A stretch of 64,000 nt of DNA, taken from the NCBI RefSeq assembly GCF_022012435.1, contig NZ_JAKLUA010000004.1:124001-188000 (forward strand), written 5' to 3'. Origin of the DNA: Bradyrhizobium zhengyangense. Its GTDB lineage: Bacteria; Pseudomonadota; Alphaproteobacteria; Rhizobiales; Xanthobacteraceae. The notes under the pieces were generated by a model. The model had not been told where the DNA came from and did no database searches. It worked only from the letters and a program-made list of their open reading frames with translations. Numbering within the stretch: position 1 is the stretch's first letter; each line of letters opens with the position of its first letter. A program made the translations under genes and the position numbers. Shown here piece after piece: positions 41,368 to 49,672 of this stretch.

Positions 41368-42329
41368 TCACGCCTTCAGGAATCCCAACAGATCGGCGTT
41401 GATCCTATCTGCATGCGTGACACAGAGACCGTGCGGGGCACCTTCGTAAACCTTAAGGTGCGCCATGGGCGCGAGCTTGACGGTTTTCTGCGAGGCAATT
41501 CCAATCGGGACCATCTGATCGTCGTCACCTTGAATGACGAGAGTCGGCACCGTCATCTTCTTCAAGTCTTCTGTGAAGTCCGTTTCCGAGAAGGCCTTGA
41601 TGCATTCGTATTGGCCGGTTATGCCCCCCAGCATGCCCTGCATCCAAAATGAATCGATAGCCCCCTGCGAAACTTTCGCATTGGGCCGATTGTATCCGAA
41701 GAACGGGACCGCAAGATTCTTGAAGAAAGCCGAACGGTCCGCCGCTAGTCCGCTGCGAAGACCGTCGAAGATCTCTTTCGGCGCGGCCTCAGGATTGTCT
41801 GCCGTCTTGAGCAGATAGGGTGGCACCGCAGCGATCAGCACGGCTTTTGAAACCCTGCTGGTCCCATGACGTCCGATGTATCTTGCGACCTCGCCGCCCC
41901 CCGTAGAATGACCCACAAGGGTCACGTCCTTGAGATCGAGCGCCTTGATAACCGCCGACAGATCATCGGCGTACGTATCCATATCGTTGCCTGTTGACGA
42001 TTGCCCCGACCGGCCATGTCCGCGGCGGTCATGCGCCACGACACGATAGCCCTGTGAGGCCAGGAAAAGCATTTGACTGTCCCAGGCATCGGCAGACAAC
42101 GGCCAGCCGTGGGAGAACACTACCGGCTTGCCCATTCCCCAGTCCTTGTAAAAAAAATCGTTGTACCGTCCTTGGCCGTGACTGTCTCCACGTTATCTCT
42201 TCCTCGCGGAATCAGTTGTTTCGGCTGGCTCGCCGCCGCTGGCAGGTTCGTTGCCGCAGCTATGCCGCTCGCAGCGATTAGCAGCGTGCGACGAGAGTTC
42301 GAGACGGATTCGAGAGGTTTGGTCGACAT
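41368..42329 (-). pseudogene. Tat-exported peroxidase-type alpha/beta hydrolase with a frameshift in a T8 tract
   Basis: The ATG at 42329 (AGGAG upstream) gives a twin-arginine leader (SNSRRTLLIAASGIAAATNL) and [14 protein letters not shown], the usual start of non-heme chloroperoxidase-like hydrolases. On the coding strand a run of eight T (42150-42157) then shifts the frame: the leader frame stops after about 70 codons and the body ([20 protein letters not shown], nucleophile elbow [49 protein letters not shown]) runs in another frame to 41368. Six T would restore a perfect family match. The body alone could start at 42135 but would lack the first strand and the export signal. Confidence 0.8.
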
Positions 42330-42578
42330 ATGCGGTCTCCTGTTGTTGCGCAAAACGCCCGTCCTGGATCGCGCAAGTGCACCGACTATACAACTATACA
42401 GGGGTTTCGCGGCGCAGGGTTCCGACGCCTGCGCGTCGTAAGGAGCTCGTTGTCGAGCGCTCAGGGCCAAGCGGCAGCTTCCGAAACGCACCGGCAAACG
42501 CCATCGTGTCAGCCATCGTACCAACACAAAGCGCTCGACGATCGGTGCCGTCTCGGTCTTGCGCTATGAAGCGCTGCC

Positions 42579-42893
42579 TCAACGCTCGGGCAAATCATCT
42601 TCGTTTAAGCGATGTGCCGGCTCATCGTAACCATGACGGCTGCTATAGAATACAAGCGCCATCAAACCAACGCCCAGAACCAATGAAAAGCCGACGCCAA
42701 TCGCCATTGCGACGTAACCTGACGCCGGCACAAGAGCATCGGTAGAGGTCCACCCCAAATAGGCAACCACACAGGAGAACAGTAAGAGTCCTGCCAGTGT
42801 TGCGATCAGAACCAGCGACCGCAAGTTGAGCCAGCGTGCCATTCGAGCCACCCCCTCATTGCGCTTGAACCGCAGATCTTCTTCATGTCTCAC
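42579..42893 (-). CDS. Two-span membrane protein of unknown function
   Basis: 104 residues from 42893, or 87 from an inner ATG at 42842 (MARWLNLRSLVLIATLAGLL). Two membrane spans (about 26-47 and 60-82) and an acidic tail (AHRLNEDDLPER). It is followed on the same strand by the peroxidase-type hydrolase and preceded by the efflux pair. No family recognised. Confidence 0.65.
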   Translation of the reverse strand: MRHEEDLRFKRNEGVARMARWLNLRSLVLIATLAGLLLFSCVVAYLGWTSTDALVPASGYVAMAIGVGFSLVLGVGLMALVFYSSRHGYDEPAHRLNEDDLPER

Positions 42894-43017
42894 TATCGCC
42901 GACGCGGCTTCACGTCGCTGTCGGCAGCGCCGTCAGCAAACCCTACAACCCGAGCCTTTCGGGCCTGCCAACCGGCTCGCCCGCGGCCATGGTGATCCGG
43001 CTGTTACGTCGAGCCGT

Positions 43018-44574
43018 TCATCGATCCGACGAGAACGGCCCTGGAGGAGATCTGGTCATCAACGTGACGAACCCCAATCCCAAGCCAGCGAACAACGCCG
43101 TCAGCCAGAATCCGTCGATGTACGCCAACGTATTCGCCTCCTGTTGGACAATCGACACAAGCGATCTGATGCTCAGTGCCGGCGCCAGGTTGGCCGGCGC
43201 AAACGCGAAGTGTTCCGTCAGTCTCGCAATGAAGTGCATCACGTCGGATTTACCTCCGTCGATATACTGCCCTAGTAGATTCGAGTGAAATTGCTCGCGC
43301 ACGCGCAGCCATGTCGCCATCACACTCATGCCGATCTCCGCGCCCCCCAGCCGCATCACCTGGACGTACGCGGCAAATTCGGTCGACCGCGTCGGGTCGG
43401 AGCTTGCCAAAGCAATCATCATCAGCGGAAGAAGTGAGAAGGAATGTCCTAAAGCTTGAAGCAGCAAGATCGGGATGAAGTCGTCAACCGACCATTGATG
43501 GGTGATGCCAGTGCCGAGTATCCCCGCAAACCCGAACGCAGCAAGGCCGACAATTAATACAAGCCGAGGGTCGTGGCGCTGAACCAAATAGATCGTCGAA
43601 GGAAGCAAGATCAGCATGGGCAGGACGCCGAACGTTAGAAATAGCCCCCCGGTCTGCTCCGGTCGTAGCCGGCCGATCGAAATCAGGAAGTTTGGGACCA
43701 AACTCGCATTTGATAGCGCGGTGAGCGTGTAGAGCAGGATCACGATCAGCGCCAGGCAGATATTGCGGGTCAGGATGACGTCTATCCGTGCCCAGGGCTT
43801 ACGGATAAGGGCCTCGTTCAGTAAGAACCCTAGCGATAAGGCCGCTCCCCCGGATAGAAGAGCGACGACGGCCCCCGATTGCAGCCAGTCCAACCTGTTG
43901 CCCTGATCCAGACCGGCATAGATCATCGCCATTCCAGAGCCGAGCAGCAGCATTCCCCCCCAATCGGCCTCCGCGACTAAGCGTCGGTTGATGGCCTCAT
44001 GCGGTGTCCCGAGGAGAACACAGATGCCCATGAGCGGCGCGATAATAACGTCCTGCCAAAACAACCAATGCCAGCCAACGTCGCTCACGTAAAAGCCGAC
44101 GATCGAAATCCCGGCGTTCAGCGACAGCCCAACTCGTGCCGAATAGATCGCCATAGCGACGATCCACCATTTACGCGGCAAATTTCGCACGACTATCAGC
44201 AACGTTGCAGGAACGAATGTCCCAAGCAGGAGCCCATGCAATATGCTTAGAGCTATCAGCACACCGTAGGTATCAGTGAGGGGCATCACAATAGAGATCG
44301 CCGCATAGACCACGCTGGGAATAGCAAGTATTTTGCGGAGACCGAAGACGGTACACATCCAGGCGACCGCGGGCGCGATAAATATCTGCGATGCCGTGGC
44401 CGCTGTGCTCAACCACGCCCCCTCATCAAAGCTGAGCGAGTACGCTCCGCGCAGGTCTGGAAGTCCCACCGAAAACAGCCTGGAATCGAAATTGGCGAGA
44501 AACGCGCCGAACAGTACTGCCCCCACTGCGAAAATCGGGCGATGACTTGACCTGGCGTCTACGTTAGCGGGCAT
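43018..44574 (-). CDS. emrB-like: DHA2-type MFS efflux transporter (EmrB-like)
   Basis: 518 residues from the ATG at 44574 (MPANVDARSSHRPIFAVGAV); the start overlaps the end of the membrane-fusion protein gene by 11 bases. Fourteen membrane spans are predicted from the pattern. Segments such as LANFDSRLFSVGLPDLRGAY, SFDEGAWLSTAATASQIFIA and WHWLFWQDVIIAPLMGICVL match the EmrB/DHA2 family. With the fusion protein upstream it forms an EmrAB-type pump spanning to an outer-membrane factor encoded elsewhere. The C-terminus (SPPGPFSSDR) is a little ragged. Confidence 0.9.
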   Translation of the reverse strand: MPANVDARSSHRPIFAVGAVLFGAFLANFDSRLFSVGLPDLRGAYSLSFDEGAWLSTAATASQIFIAPAVAWMCTVFGLRKILAIPSVVYAAISIVMPLTDTYGVLIALSILHGLLLGTFVPATLLIVVRNLPRKWWIVAMAIYSARVGLSLNAGISIVGFYVSDVGWHWLFWQDVIIAPLMGICVLLGTPHEAINRRLVAEADWGGMLLLGSGMAMIYAGLDQGNRLDWLQSGAVVALLSGGAALSLGFLLNEALIRKPWARIDVILTRNICLALIVILLYTLTALSNASLVPNFLISIGRLRPEQTGGLFLTFGVLPMLILLPSTIYLVQRHDPRLVLIVGLAAFGFAGILGTGITHQWSVDDFIPILLLQALGHSFSLLPLMMIALASSDPTRSTEFAAYVQVMRLGGAEIGMSVMATWLRVREQFHSNLLGQYIDGGKSDVMHFIARLTEHFAFAPANLAPALSIRSLVSIVQQEANTLAYIDGFWLTALFAGLGLGFVTLMTRSPPGPFSSDR

Positions 44575-45673
44575 TACTAACGGCCCGTTCGGCATCTTCC
44601 ATCACGTGGATCCTGGTCACGGCTGACATTCCAGGCAACAGTTGTTGCACCAAGGGCTGCCCGTCTTCCAGGACAATGCGGACCGCGACACGCTGAACAA
44701 CTTTCGTAAAGTTCCCTGTCGCATTATCCGGCGGCAGAAGAGCAAATTGAGACCCGCTTGCCGGGGATATGCGCTGTACTCTTCCGCGTAGGGGTTGATT
44801 GCGAAACGTGTCGACCGAAACCTCGACTGCCTGTCCCTCCCGTACCCTCCTTAGCTGCGTCTCCTTGTAGTTCGCGATCACATAGACATTCGGCAGTGGT
44901 ACGACGCTTATGAGGTTAGTGCCGATGTTGACATAATCGCCGGTCTGCACTTGGCGTTCACTCACGACGCCGTCGAATGGCGCCGTGATCTTCGTATATC
45001 CCAGCCGAAGTCTTGCAGCCGCTAGGGCACCTTCCGCCGCGGCGACATCAGCTCTACGCTGCCTTTGCAGACCGGCGAGCACGTCCAATTGATGTTCCTG
45101 AGCTGCGATCAACGCCGCGTTCGATCTCACGTCAGCGTGTGCTTTCGCAAGAGCGGCGACCGCCTGCTCTAGTCGCTGCCTCGTCCCGGAGCTTGTGGTT
45201 GACAGCGTTTGCTGCCTTTCCTGTTCCTGCTCCGCCTCGACTTCGAGCGCCATGACGGATTGCCGTTGTGCCTTGCTCTGGGCGATTGTTGCATACTGAA
45301 GTTCAATTTCATTCGCCAGATTGTCGAGCCCAGCCTTGGCGGCAGCCACGGCCGCCGTCGACTGGTCAACCAACGCCTGATAGTCGGCAGGATCTACCTG
45401 CACCAAGAGCTCGCCAGCTCGAACGCGTTGAAAATCGTTGACGCCGACTTTGAGGATTTCCCCGGCAACTCTCGTGCTTATCCGCGCCGTCTCAGCCCGA
45501 ACGTAGGCATCGTCCGTGACTTGTATGCTGCGCATCGCGACCCACTCATCCCAGCGGACCGCGACAGTCCCTGCCAAAATCAGCACCATAATCACGGCGA
45601 CGATCGGAATCAGAGACCGCCCGAGAATTCCGCGGGCCGGCGTTGCTAGTATCTGTGATGAAGCGTCGGTCAC
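44564..45673 (-). CDS. emrA-like: HlyD/EmrA-type membrane fusion protein
   Basis: 369 residues if started at the GTG at 45673 (VTDASSQILATPARGILGRS), which has AAGG about 9 bases upstream; the frame is open to 45820. One membrane span near 20-42 (LIPIVAVIMVLILAGTVAVR), then lipoyl half QVTDDAYVRAETARISTRVA, a coiled coil of about 100 residues rich in Ala/Gln/Glu, and the second lipoyl/beta-barrel part (LGYTKITAPFDGVVSERQVQ, YVIANYKETQLRRVREGQAV). Typical EmrA. It is translationally linked to the EmrB-like gene downstream. Confidence 0.9.
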   Translation of the reverse strand: MTDASSQILATPARGILGRSLIPIVAVIMVLILAGTVAVRWDEWVAMRSIQVTDDAYVRAETARISTRVAGEILKVGVNDFQRVRAGELLVQVDPADYQALVDQSTAAVAAAKAGLDNLANEIELQYATIAQSKAQRQSVMALEVEAEQEQERQQTLSTTSSGTRQRLEQAVAALAKAHADVRSNAALIAAQEHQLDVLAGLQRQRRADVAAAEGALAAARLRLGYTKITAPFDGVVSERQVQTGDYVNIGTNLISVVPLPNVYVIANYKETQLRRVREGQAVEVSVDTFRNQPLRGRVQRISPASGSQFALLPPDNATGNFTKVVQRVAVRIVLEDGQPLVQQLLPGMSAVTRIHVMEDAERAVSNAR

Positions 45674-45785
45674 ATTGCTTACCTTGATCGGACCAGAAGA
45701 GGCTTGTGCTGCCCGGCGCAAATTCTTCACCCCGAGCGTTTGGTTATGATCACCGATACGATTCAGCCAAAGGGCACGCGCTGCT

Positions 45786-46688
45786 TCAAAACGGTCGAAG
45801 CATTCCGCGCGCGACCGCACCCGGCTCGTCCATCTGGACCCAATGTCCAGCTGGAAGCGATACCAGTTCTCCGTATTTCAGTGCAGAAGCCAAGTGCTCG
45901 GCCACGCCCAAATTGAGATAGGGGTCTCTGTCTCCCCAGATCAGTCTAACGGGAACTGTCATGGAGGACAGCGCGGGTAATCGCTGCGTATTTCGCTGCA
46001 CTTCCTCGAAAAGTCCTGCCGTCATCTGCGCGAAAGCGCGGGCCGCACTGGGTTGCTCCCGAAAATTCGCATCGATGATTGGACCCAACACCGACGAGTA
46101 GTGCGCGCGATGCTGTTCCGAAAGCTCGGCCTGGAATGCGGCCCGCTGGAAATTGAGGACCCACGCGAACTGCTCAGGGCTCCTCCGAATCGTCTCGCTC
46201 AGCTTGTTGAGACTTTTGCTGGCGAACAGCTCGATGAATTCTGGGTACCTGAGCGTCGGCGCTTCGCAGTAAAACGAGTTCAACACAACTACGGCTGCGG
46301 TGCGTTTGGGATCCTTCAGCGCGAAGTTCAATGCTGCGGGCCCCGAAGAGTCGTGGGCGACCGGCATTGCACTCTCCAGAGCCAGGTGGGAGACAACCGC
46401 TTCCAGATTGCTGAGTTGCTGAGCAAAACTGTACCCACCTTCTTGCGATTTGTCAGAGGCGCCAAACCCAAGGAAATCGAACGTCACCACGCGGCGTCCT
46501 GCGCGTGTAAGTCGGGGGACAAGGTCATCGTAGATGTGCAGATTGTCCGGAAACCCGTGCATCATGACAAACGCGGGGCCGGTCCCAGCGTAATCGCGCG
46601 CATACACGCCCCCGCTTGGCGTTTCGACACGCGCCGTTCTGAAGCCCGCCCCGCTCTGGTCATCTTTACGTTCGGTTATCGCTGACAT
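45786..46688 (-). CDS. Alpha/beta hydrolase with an Asp nucleophile elbow (dehalogenase/epoxide hydrolase class)
   Basis: 300 residues from the ATG at 46688 (AGGAGG upstream). Oxyanion loop MMHGFPDNLHIYDDLVPRLT, elbow PVAHDSSGPAALNFALKDPK, acid VRLIWGDRDPYLNLGVAEHL and His GHWVQMDEPGAVA. By alignment to HDWGG enzymes the nucleophile would be the Asp in AHDSS, but the Trp that stabilises halide in dehalogenases is Ser here, so substrate class is open. No signal. It lies between an AraC-type gene and the efflux pair on the same strand. A palindromic TATAC-type element lies 79 bases upstream. Confidence 0.87.
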   Translation of the reverse strand: MSAITERKDDQSGAGFRTARVETPSGGVYARDYAGTGPAFVMMHGFPDNLHIYDDLVPRLTRAGRRVVTFDFLGFGASDKSQEGGYSFAQQLSNLEAVVSHLALESAMPVAHDSSGPAALNFALKDPKRTAAVVVLNSFYCEAPTLRYPEFIELFASKSLNKLSETIRRSPEQFAWVLNFQRAAFQAELSEQHRAHYSSVLGPIIDANFREQPSAARAFAQMTAGLFEEVQRNTQRLPALSSMTVPVRLIWGDRDPYLNLGVAEHLASALKYGELVSLPAGHWVQMDEPGAVARGMLRPF

Positions 46689-46766
46689 CCCGGTTTCCTC
46701 CTGGGCCGTTGCAATGTCGCCGCCTGCATACGCTGCAGTCGTGCATGACGGGGGGACGCAGGCCAT

Positions 46767-46780
46767 TATACGAGCGTATC
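46767..46780. promoter_or_regulatory. TATAC-N4-GTATC inverted repeat upstream of the hydrolase gene
   Basis: TATAC (46767-46771), GAGC, GTATC (46776-46780). The inner ATACGAGCGTAT is palindromic apart from the central two bases. Nearly the same element occurs at 49490-49503 before a paralogous hydrolase gene. Confidence 0.45.
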
Positions 46781-46903
46781 GCTCCCAACTCTCAAACGCT
46801 GATGTAGGCAACAACGGAAACGCGCTCGGAGCTCCGAGACCCTTTGAGATCATCACTTCAGTGTTGTTCTCAGAGTTGGACGGTTATGGAAACTGCCAGG
46901 AGC

Positions 46904-47404
46904 TTAGGCTAAGCCACTGGCGTGTTGGGACGCGATCAGTTTACACGATACCGGTGGATGCGGCACTGGGCCGATCCCTTGTCGCTGACGTCTAGCGACG
47001 GTTCGCCATCGTCCCGGCGCCTGGCCGCTGATGCTCTTGAACACCTTGGAGAAGCGCGGGTGTGTAGTAAATCCCGCCGCAATTGCGATCTCGGTTAGTG
47101 ACAACCGGGTTGTCGTCAGCAGGGCTTTGGCCCGCTCGACACGATGATTGAGGAGGTATTCGTGAGGTCGGCATCCGGTCGCGGCCCGGAATTGGGCCGC
47201 GAAATGCATTCTAGAAAGCCCAGCGACACTGGCGAGTTCAAACAGGCTGATCGTGCGATCGAAATGTAGGGCGACGTGCTGTTCGACACGCCGAAGGCGC
47301 CATTTCTGCAAAGGGTTAACCTTTGCGCGGCCCGATCCGGGTCGCTCTCGACGTGCCAAAAGGCTAACCCCCGAGGAAGTGGTGCTCTGCACTTCAGTTA
47401 GCAT
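46904..47404 (-). CDS. Small AraC-family regulator (HTH only)
   Basis: 166 residues; essentially only the AraC double helix-turn-helix (about residues 35-135: ISLFELASVAGLSRMHFAAQ, ATGCRPHEYLLNHRVERAKA, AGFTTHPRFSKVFKSISGQA) with short flanks, so no effector domain. Such short forms often respond through oligomers or partner proteins. It lies between the carbonic anhydrase and a hydrolase gene on the same strand and could control either. No strong ribosome site is visible. Confidence 0.85.
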   Translation of the reverse strand: MLTEVQSTTSSGVSLLARRERPGSGRAKVNPLQKWRLRRVEQHVALHFDRTISLFELASVAGLSRMHFAAQFRAATGCRPHEYLLNHRVERAKALLTTTRLSLTEIAIAAGFTTHPRFSKVFKSISGQAPGRWRTVARRQRQGIGPVPHPPVSCKLIASQHASGLA

Positions 47405-47483
47405 TGCTTATCGCCATACGGTTTCGCGGCCATTTGTCGTGAGGACCTTCTAGCTTCACGGGCAGGGCGACTGGCACGCAGAC

Positions 47484-48020
47484 CTATCCGCGCACCAGCT
47501 CGGGTGGAACCGTGATGTCGATCCTGCCGGTAGCGACGTCGTAGACCATTCCGGAGACTATGAGACCCGCCGGTAGTCGATCGCTTGACACGAGCATGGC
47601 GGCGTCGAGACGAACCGCCTCGTAAGGATCCGCGATAGCCATGTGATCGAGGTCCGAGGTCGAAACGCTCAAATTCTTTGCCAATAGATCGGGAGCATGC
47701 TTGAAGCACGGCACGATCCCGCAATTTGTGTGATGAAGGACGATCAGATTCCATCCCTCGCCCAGCGGCTTGCCGGCAGCACTGGCAACGACCTGCAATA
47801 TCTCAAGCGTCTCATAGAGGGCGGCATTGACGCGGCCTCCCACATTGCGAATGACGACCGCTTCACCTTGCTCAAGCTCGAGAACTTCCGCCGGGTCCAC
47901 CCGACCGTCCACACAGCCGACAATCACGGTCCGCATCGACGGCAACATCTTCAGCGTGTTATCGAAACTCTCGCTGGCAAAGTGAGCATTTCTCTCGGCC
48001 AACGTGCTGACAAATTCCAT
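47484..48020 (-). CDS. Beta-carbonic anhydrase
   Basis: 178 residues from the ATG at 48020 (GGGGAGGG upstream). The zinc ligands are present: Cys and Asp-Arg dyad in VIVGCVDGRVDPAEVLEL, then His and Cys in VLHHTNCGIVPCFKHAPD. The end SGMVYDVATGRIDITVPPEL is the family ending. It interconverts CO2 and bicarbonate in the cytosol. A decayed paralogue lies at 52.9-53.25 kb. Its presence among hydrolases and efflux genes is unusual; CO2 or bicarbonate handling linked to a decarboxylating or cyanate-like pathway is speculative. Confidence 0.92.
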   Translation of the reverse strand: MEFVSTLAERNAHFASESFDNTLKMLPSMRTVIVGCVDGRVDPAEVLELEQGEAVVIRNVGGRVNAALYETLEILQVVASAAGKPLGEGWNLIVLHHTNCGIVPCFKHAPDLLAKNLSVSTSDLDHMAIADPYEAVRLDAAMLVSSDRLPAGLIVSGMVYDVATGRIDITVPPELVRG

Positions 48021-48133
48021 GTCAACCCTCCCCTTCGGAATCTTTTGAAATCGCTTTATTCTTGCAGGACCGCTTGGTGCGCTGCGCGCGCAACGGCCTG
48101 CGTCGACCGTTGCAGCAGCGCGAACGTCCCTCG

Positions 48134-48559
48134 TTAGTTTTTCGCTTTGAGCAACCTGCCCAGCGGCAGCAAGGGCCCGATCGGCGTGAGATCGAATGTC
48201 ATCATGCCCGCCTGCCCAAGGGGCAGAGGCTCTAAAAGGGCGCGTGCCTCCTCGACCGAAGTGACATTGAGGAGGAAAACGACCTCGGTCTGTTCGGCCG
48301 TAGCATACCAATCGGCAATCTTGCCCCGAAGATAAAGCTCAAGCGTAGCTGGAACCTCTCGGGAAAGCACTTCCGGAAGGTCAGCTGACTTCGCTTTCTC
48401 CGTCAACTTACCGATCGCGAGGACCCGCGTCGTATGGTGCTGAGCCGCGACCGAGCCCGCACCAGGGTTCGCCGACGATTGCGCGAACAGCGGGGCACTT
48501 TCGAACAGGAAGCCGGCAACCAAAGCGCCTAAAGCAAGTCGAACACCAGTGTGGATCAT
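48134..48559 (-). CDS. Exported muconolactone-isomerase/YCII-like small protein
   Basis: 141 residues. Signal about 1-26 (LALGALVAGFLFESAPLFAQ). The mature part resembles ferredoxin-like dimeric barrels: TTRVLAIGKLTEKAKSADLP, LYLRGKIADWYATAEQTEVV, FLLNVTSVEEARALLEPLPL and MMTFDLTPIGPLLPLGRLL. Such domains bind small aromatics or lactones. The start overlaps the stop of the upstream hydrolase gene (ATGA), so the two are translationally coupled; the carbonic anhydrase gene follows 113 bases later. Confidence 0.75.
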   Translation of the reverse strand: MIHTGVRLALGALVAGFLFESAPLFAQSSANPGAGSVAAQHHTTRVLAIGKLTEKAKSADLPEVLSREVPATLELYLRGKIADWYATAEQTEVVFLLNVTSVEEARALLEPLPLGQAGMMTFDLTPIGPLLPLGRLLKAKN

Positions 48560-49425
48560 GACAGCATCTCCTTTGCGACAAGGTCGGGGATATCGGCCTG
48601 GAGCCAGTGCCCTCCCGGAAGCGGGCTGAGCTTGGCATTCTTGAAATGGGATGCCCGATTGCGACCAACGCTCGTCGTCATGTACGGGTCAAAGTCTCCC
48701 CAAATCACCTTGACGGGAAAGTCGAACCTTTTCAGTTCGGGAAGATGCTGAGTATTGCGATGAAGCTCGGCGAGGAAATGCGAGGCCAACTGCACGAAGG
48801 CCGGTCCGCCGCTTGGTTGTTTCATGAAATTGTCGGCGATAAGTTGGCCAACGCTACTCTTGAAGGCATTCCTCTGTTCGATCGGCTGAGCCGCCATGAA
48901 CTCGTCTTGTTGCCAATTGAGAAGCCATCCGAACTGGGCCGGATCGTTCGCGATCGCTGAAGCCAAAGCGGCCAGACCGGGTGTAGCGAACAGCGTCACC
49001 ATTTCCGGCCACAAAACCGGAAAGTCATCGTCGTAACCCGAATTGAGTATGACAAGCGAGGCAACTTTTTCGGGGAATGCCAACGCATAGTTGATCCCAG
49101 CCGGGCCGGAGGAATCATGCGCGACGGGCACGCATGTCGACACGCCGAGAGCCGTCACGACAGCGGCGAGATCTTGCAACTGTCCTTCAAATGTATACTG
49201 GGCGCCATCCGGCCGGTCTGATTTTCCAAAACCAAGGAAATCAAATGTGACCACGCGCCGCCCTGCTGCCGTCAGCTCCGGCACCAGCTGATCGTAGATA
49301 CCAAGATGATCCGGAAATCCGTGCATCAGTACAAACGGAGGACCTTCGCCAGGATAATCTCTCGTGTAGAGACGTCCCGCGCTTCCGGGGATCATGCGCT
49401 CGGTGAAGCTCGAAGGATTGCTCAT
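48556..49425 (-). CDS. Alpha/beta hydrolase with an Asp nucleophile elbow, paralogue of the 45.8-kb enzyme
   Basis: 289 residues. LYTRDYPGEGPPFVLMHGFP, FDFLGFGKSDRPDGAQYTFE, elbow VPVAHDSSGPAGINYALAFP, VKVIWGDFDPYMTTSVGRNR and GGHWLQADIPDLVAKEML. Same AHDSS elbow and same lack of Trp as its paralogue. No signal peptide. It overlaps the exported YCII-like gene by 4 bases. The promoter region toward the divergent hydrolase gene holds a TATAC-N4-GTATA element. Confidence 0.87.
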   Translation of the reverse strand: MSNPSSFTERMIPGSAGRLYTRDYPGEGPPFVLMHGFPDHLGIYDQLVPELTAAGRRVVTFDFLGFGKSDRPDGAQYTFEGQLQDLAAVVTALGVSTCVPVAHDSSGPAGINYALAFPEKVASLVILNSGYDDDFPVLWPEMVTLFATPGLAALASAIANDPAQFGWLLNWQQDEFMAAQPIEQRNAFKSSVGQLIADNFMKQPSGGPAFVQLASHFLAELHRNTQHLPELKRFDFPVKVIWGDFDPYMTTSVGRNRASHFKNAKLSPLPGGHWLQADIPDLVAKEMLS

Positions 49426-49489
49426 GGGAAAATCTCGCTTGTCTCAGATGGCGAGATGCAAGCTATCTGACTGCCGAGATCTGCTAAAT

Positions 49490-49503
49490 TATACGGCTGT
49501 ATA
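49490..49503. promoter_or_regulatory. TATAC-N4-GTATA inverted repeat between divergent hydrolase genes
   Basis: TATAC (49490-49494), GGCT, GTATA (49499-49503): a perfect 5+5 palindrome with a 4-base centre, 65 bases upstream of the minus-strand hydrolase and 170 upstream of the plus-strand one. It could be an operator; the TATA content could also be part of a -10 box. Confidence 0.45.
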
Positions 49504-49672
49504 TTGCCTGCTCACAACGCAGTCTTGTCGCTTCAGGACTCCAAGCATCCACGACTGCATACATTGGCATAGTTGATTTTCGCATACCCTCAGCCTTTCT
49601 TGGCCGAAGTTGTGCGGCCGCCAGGCGCGTCGCACTCAAAGCTGTCAGCGATGAGCGATAGGAGACAACGGG

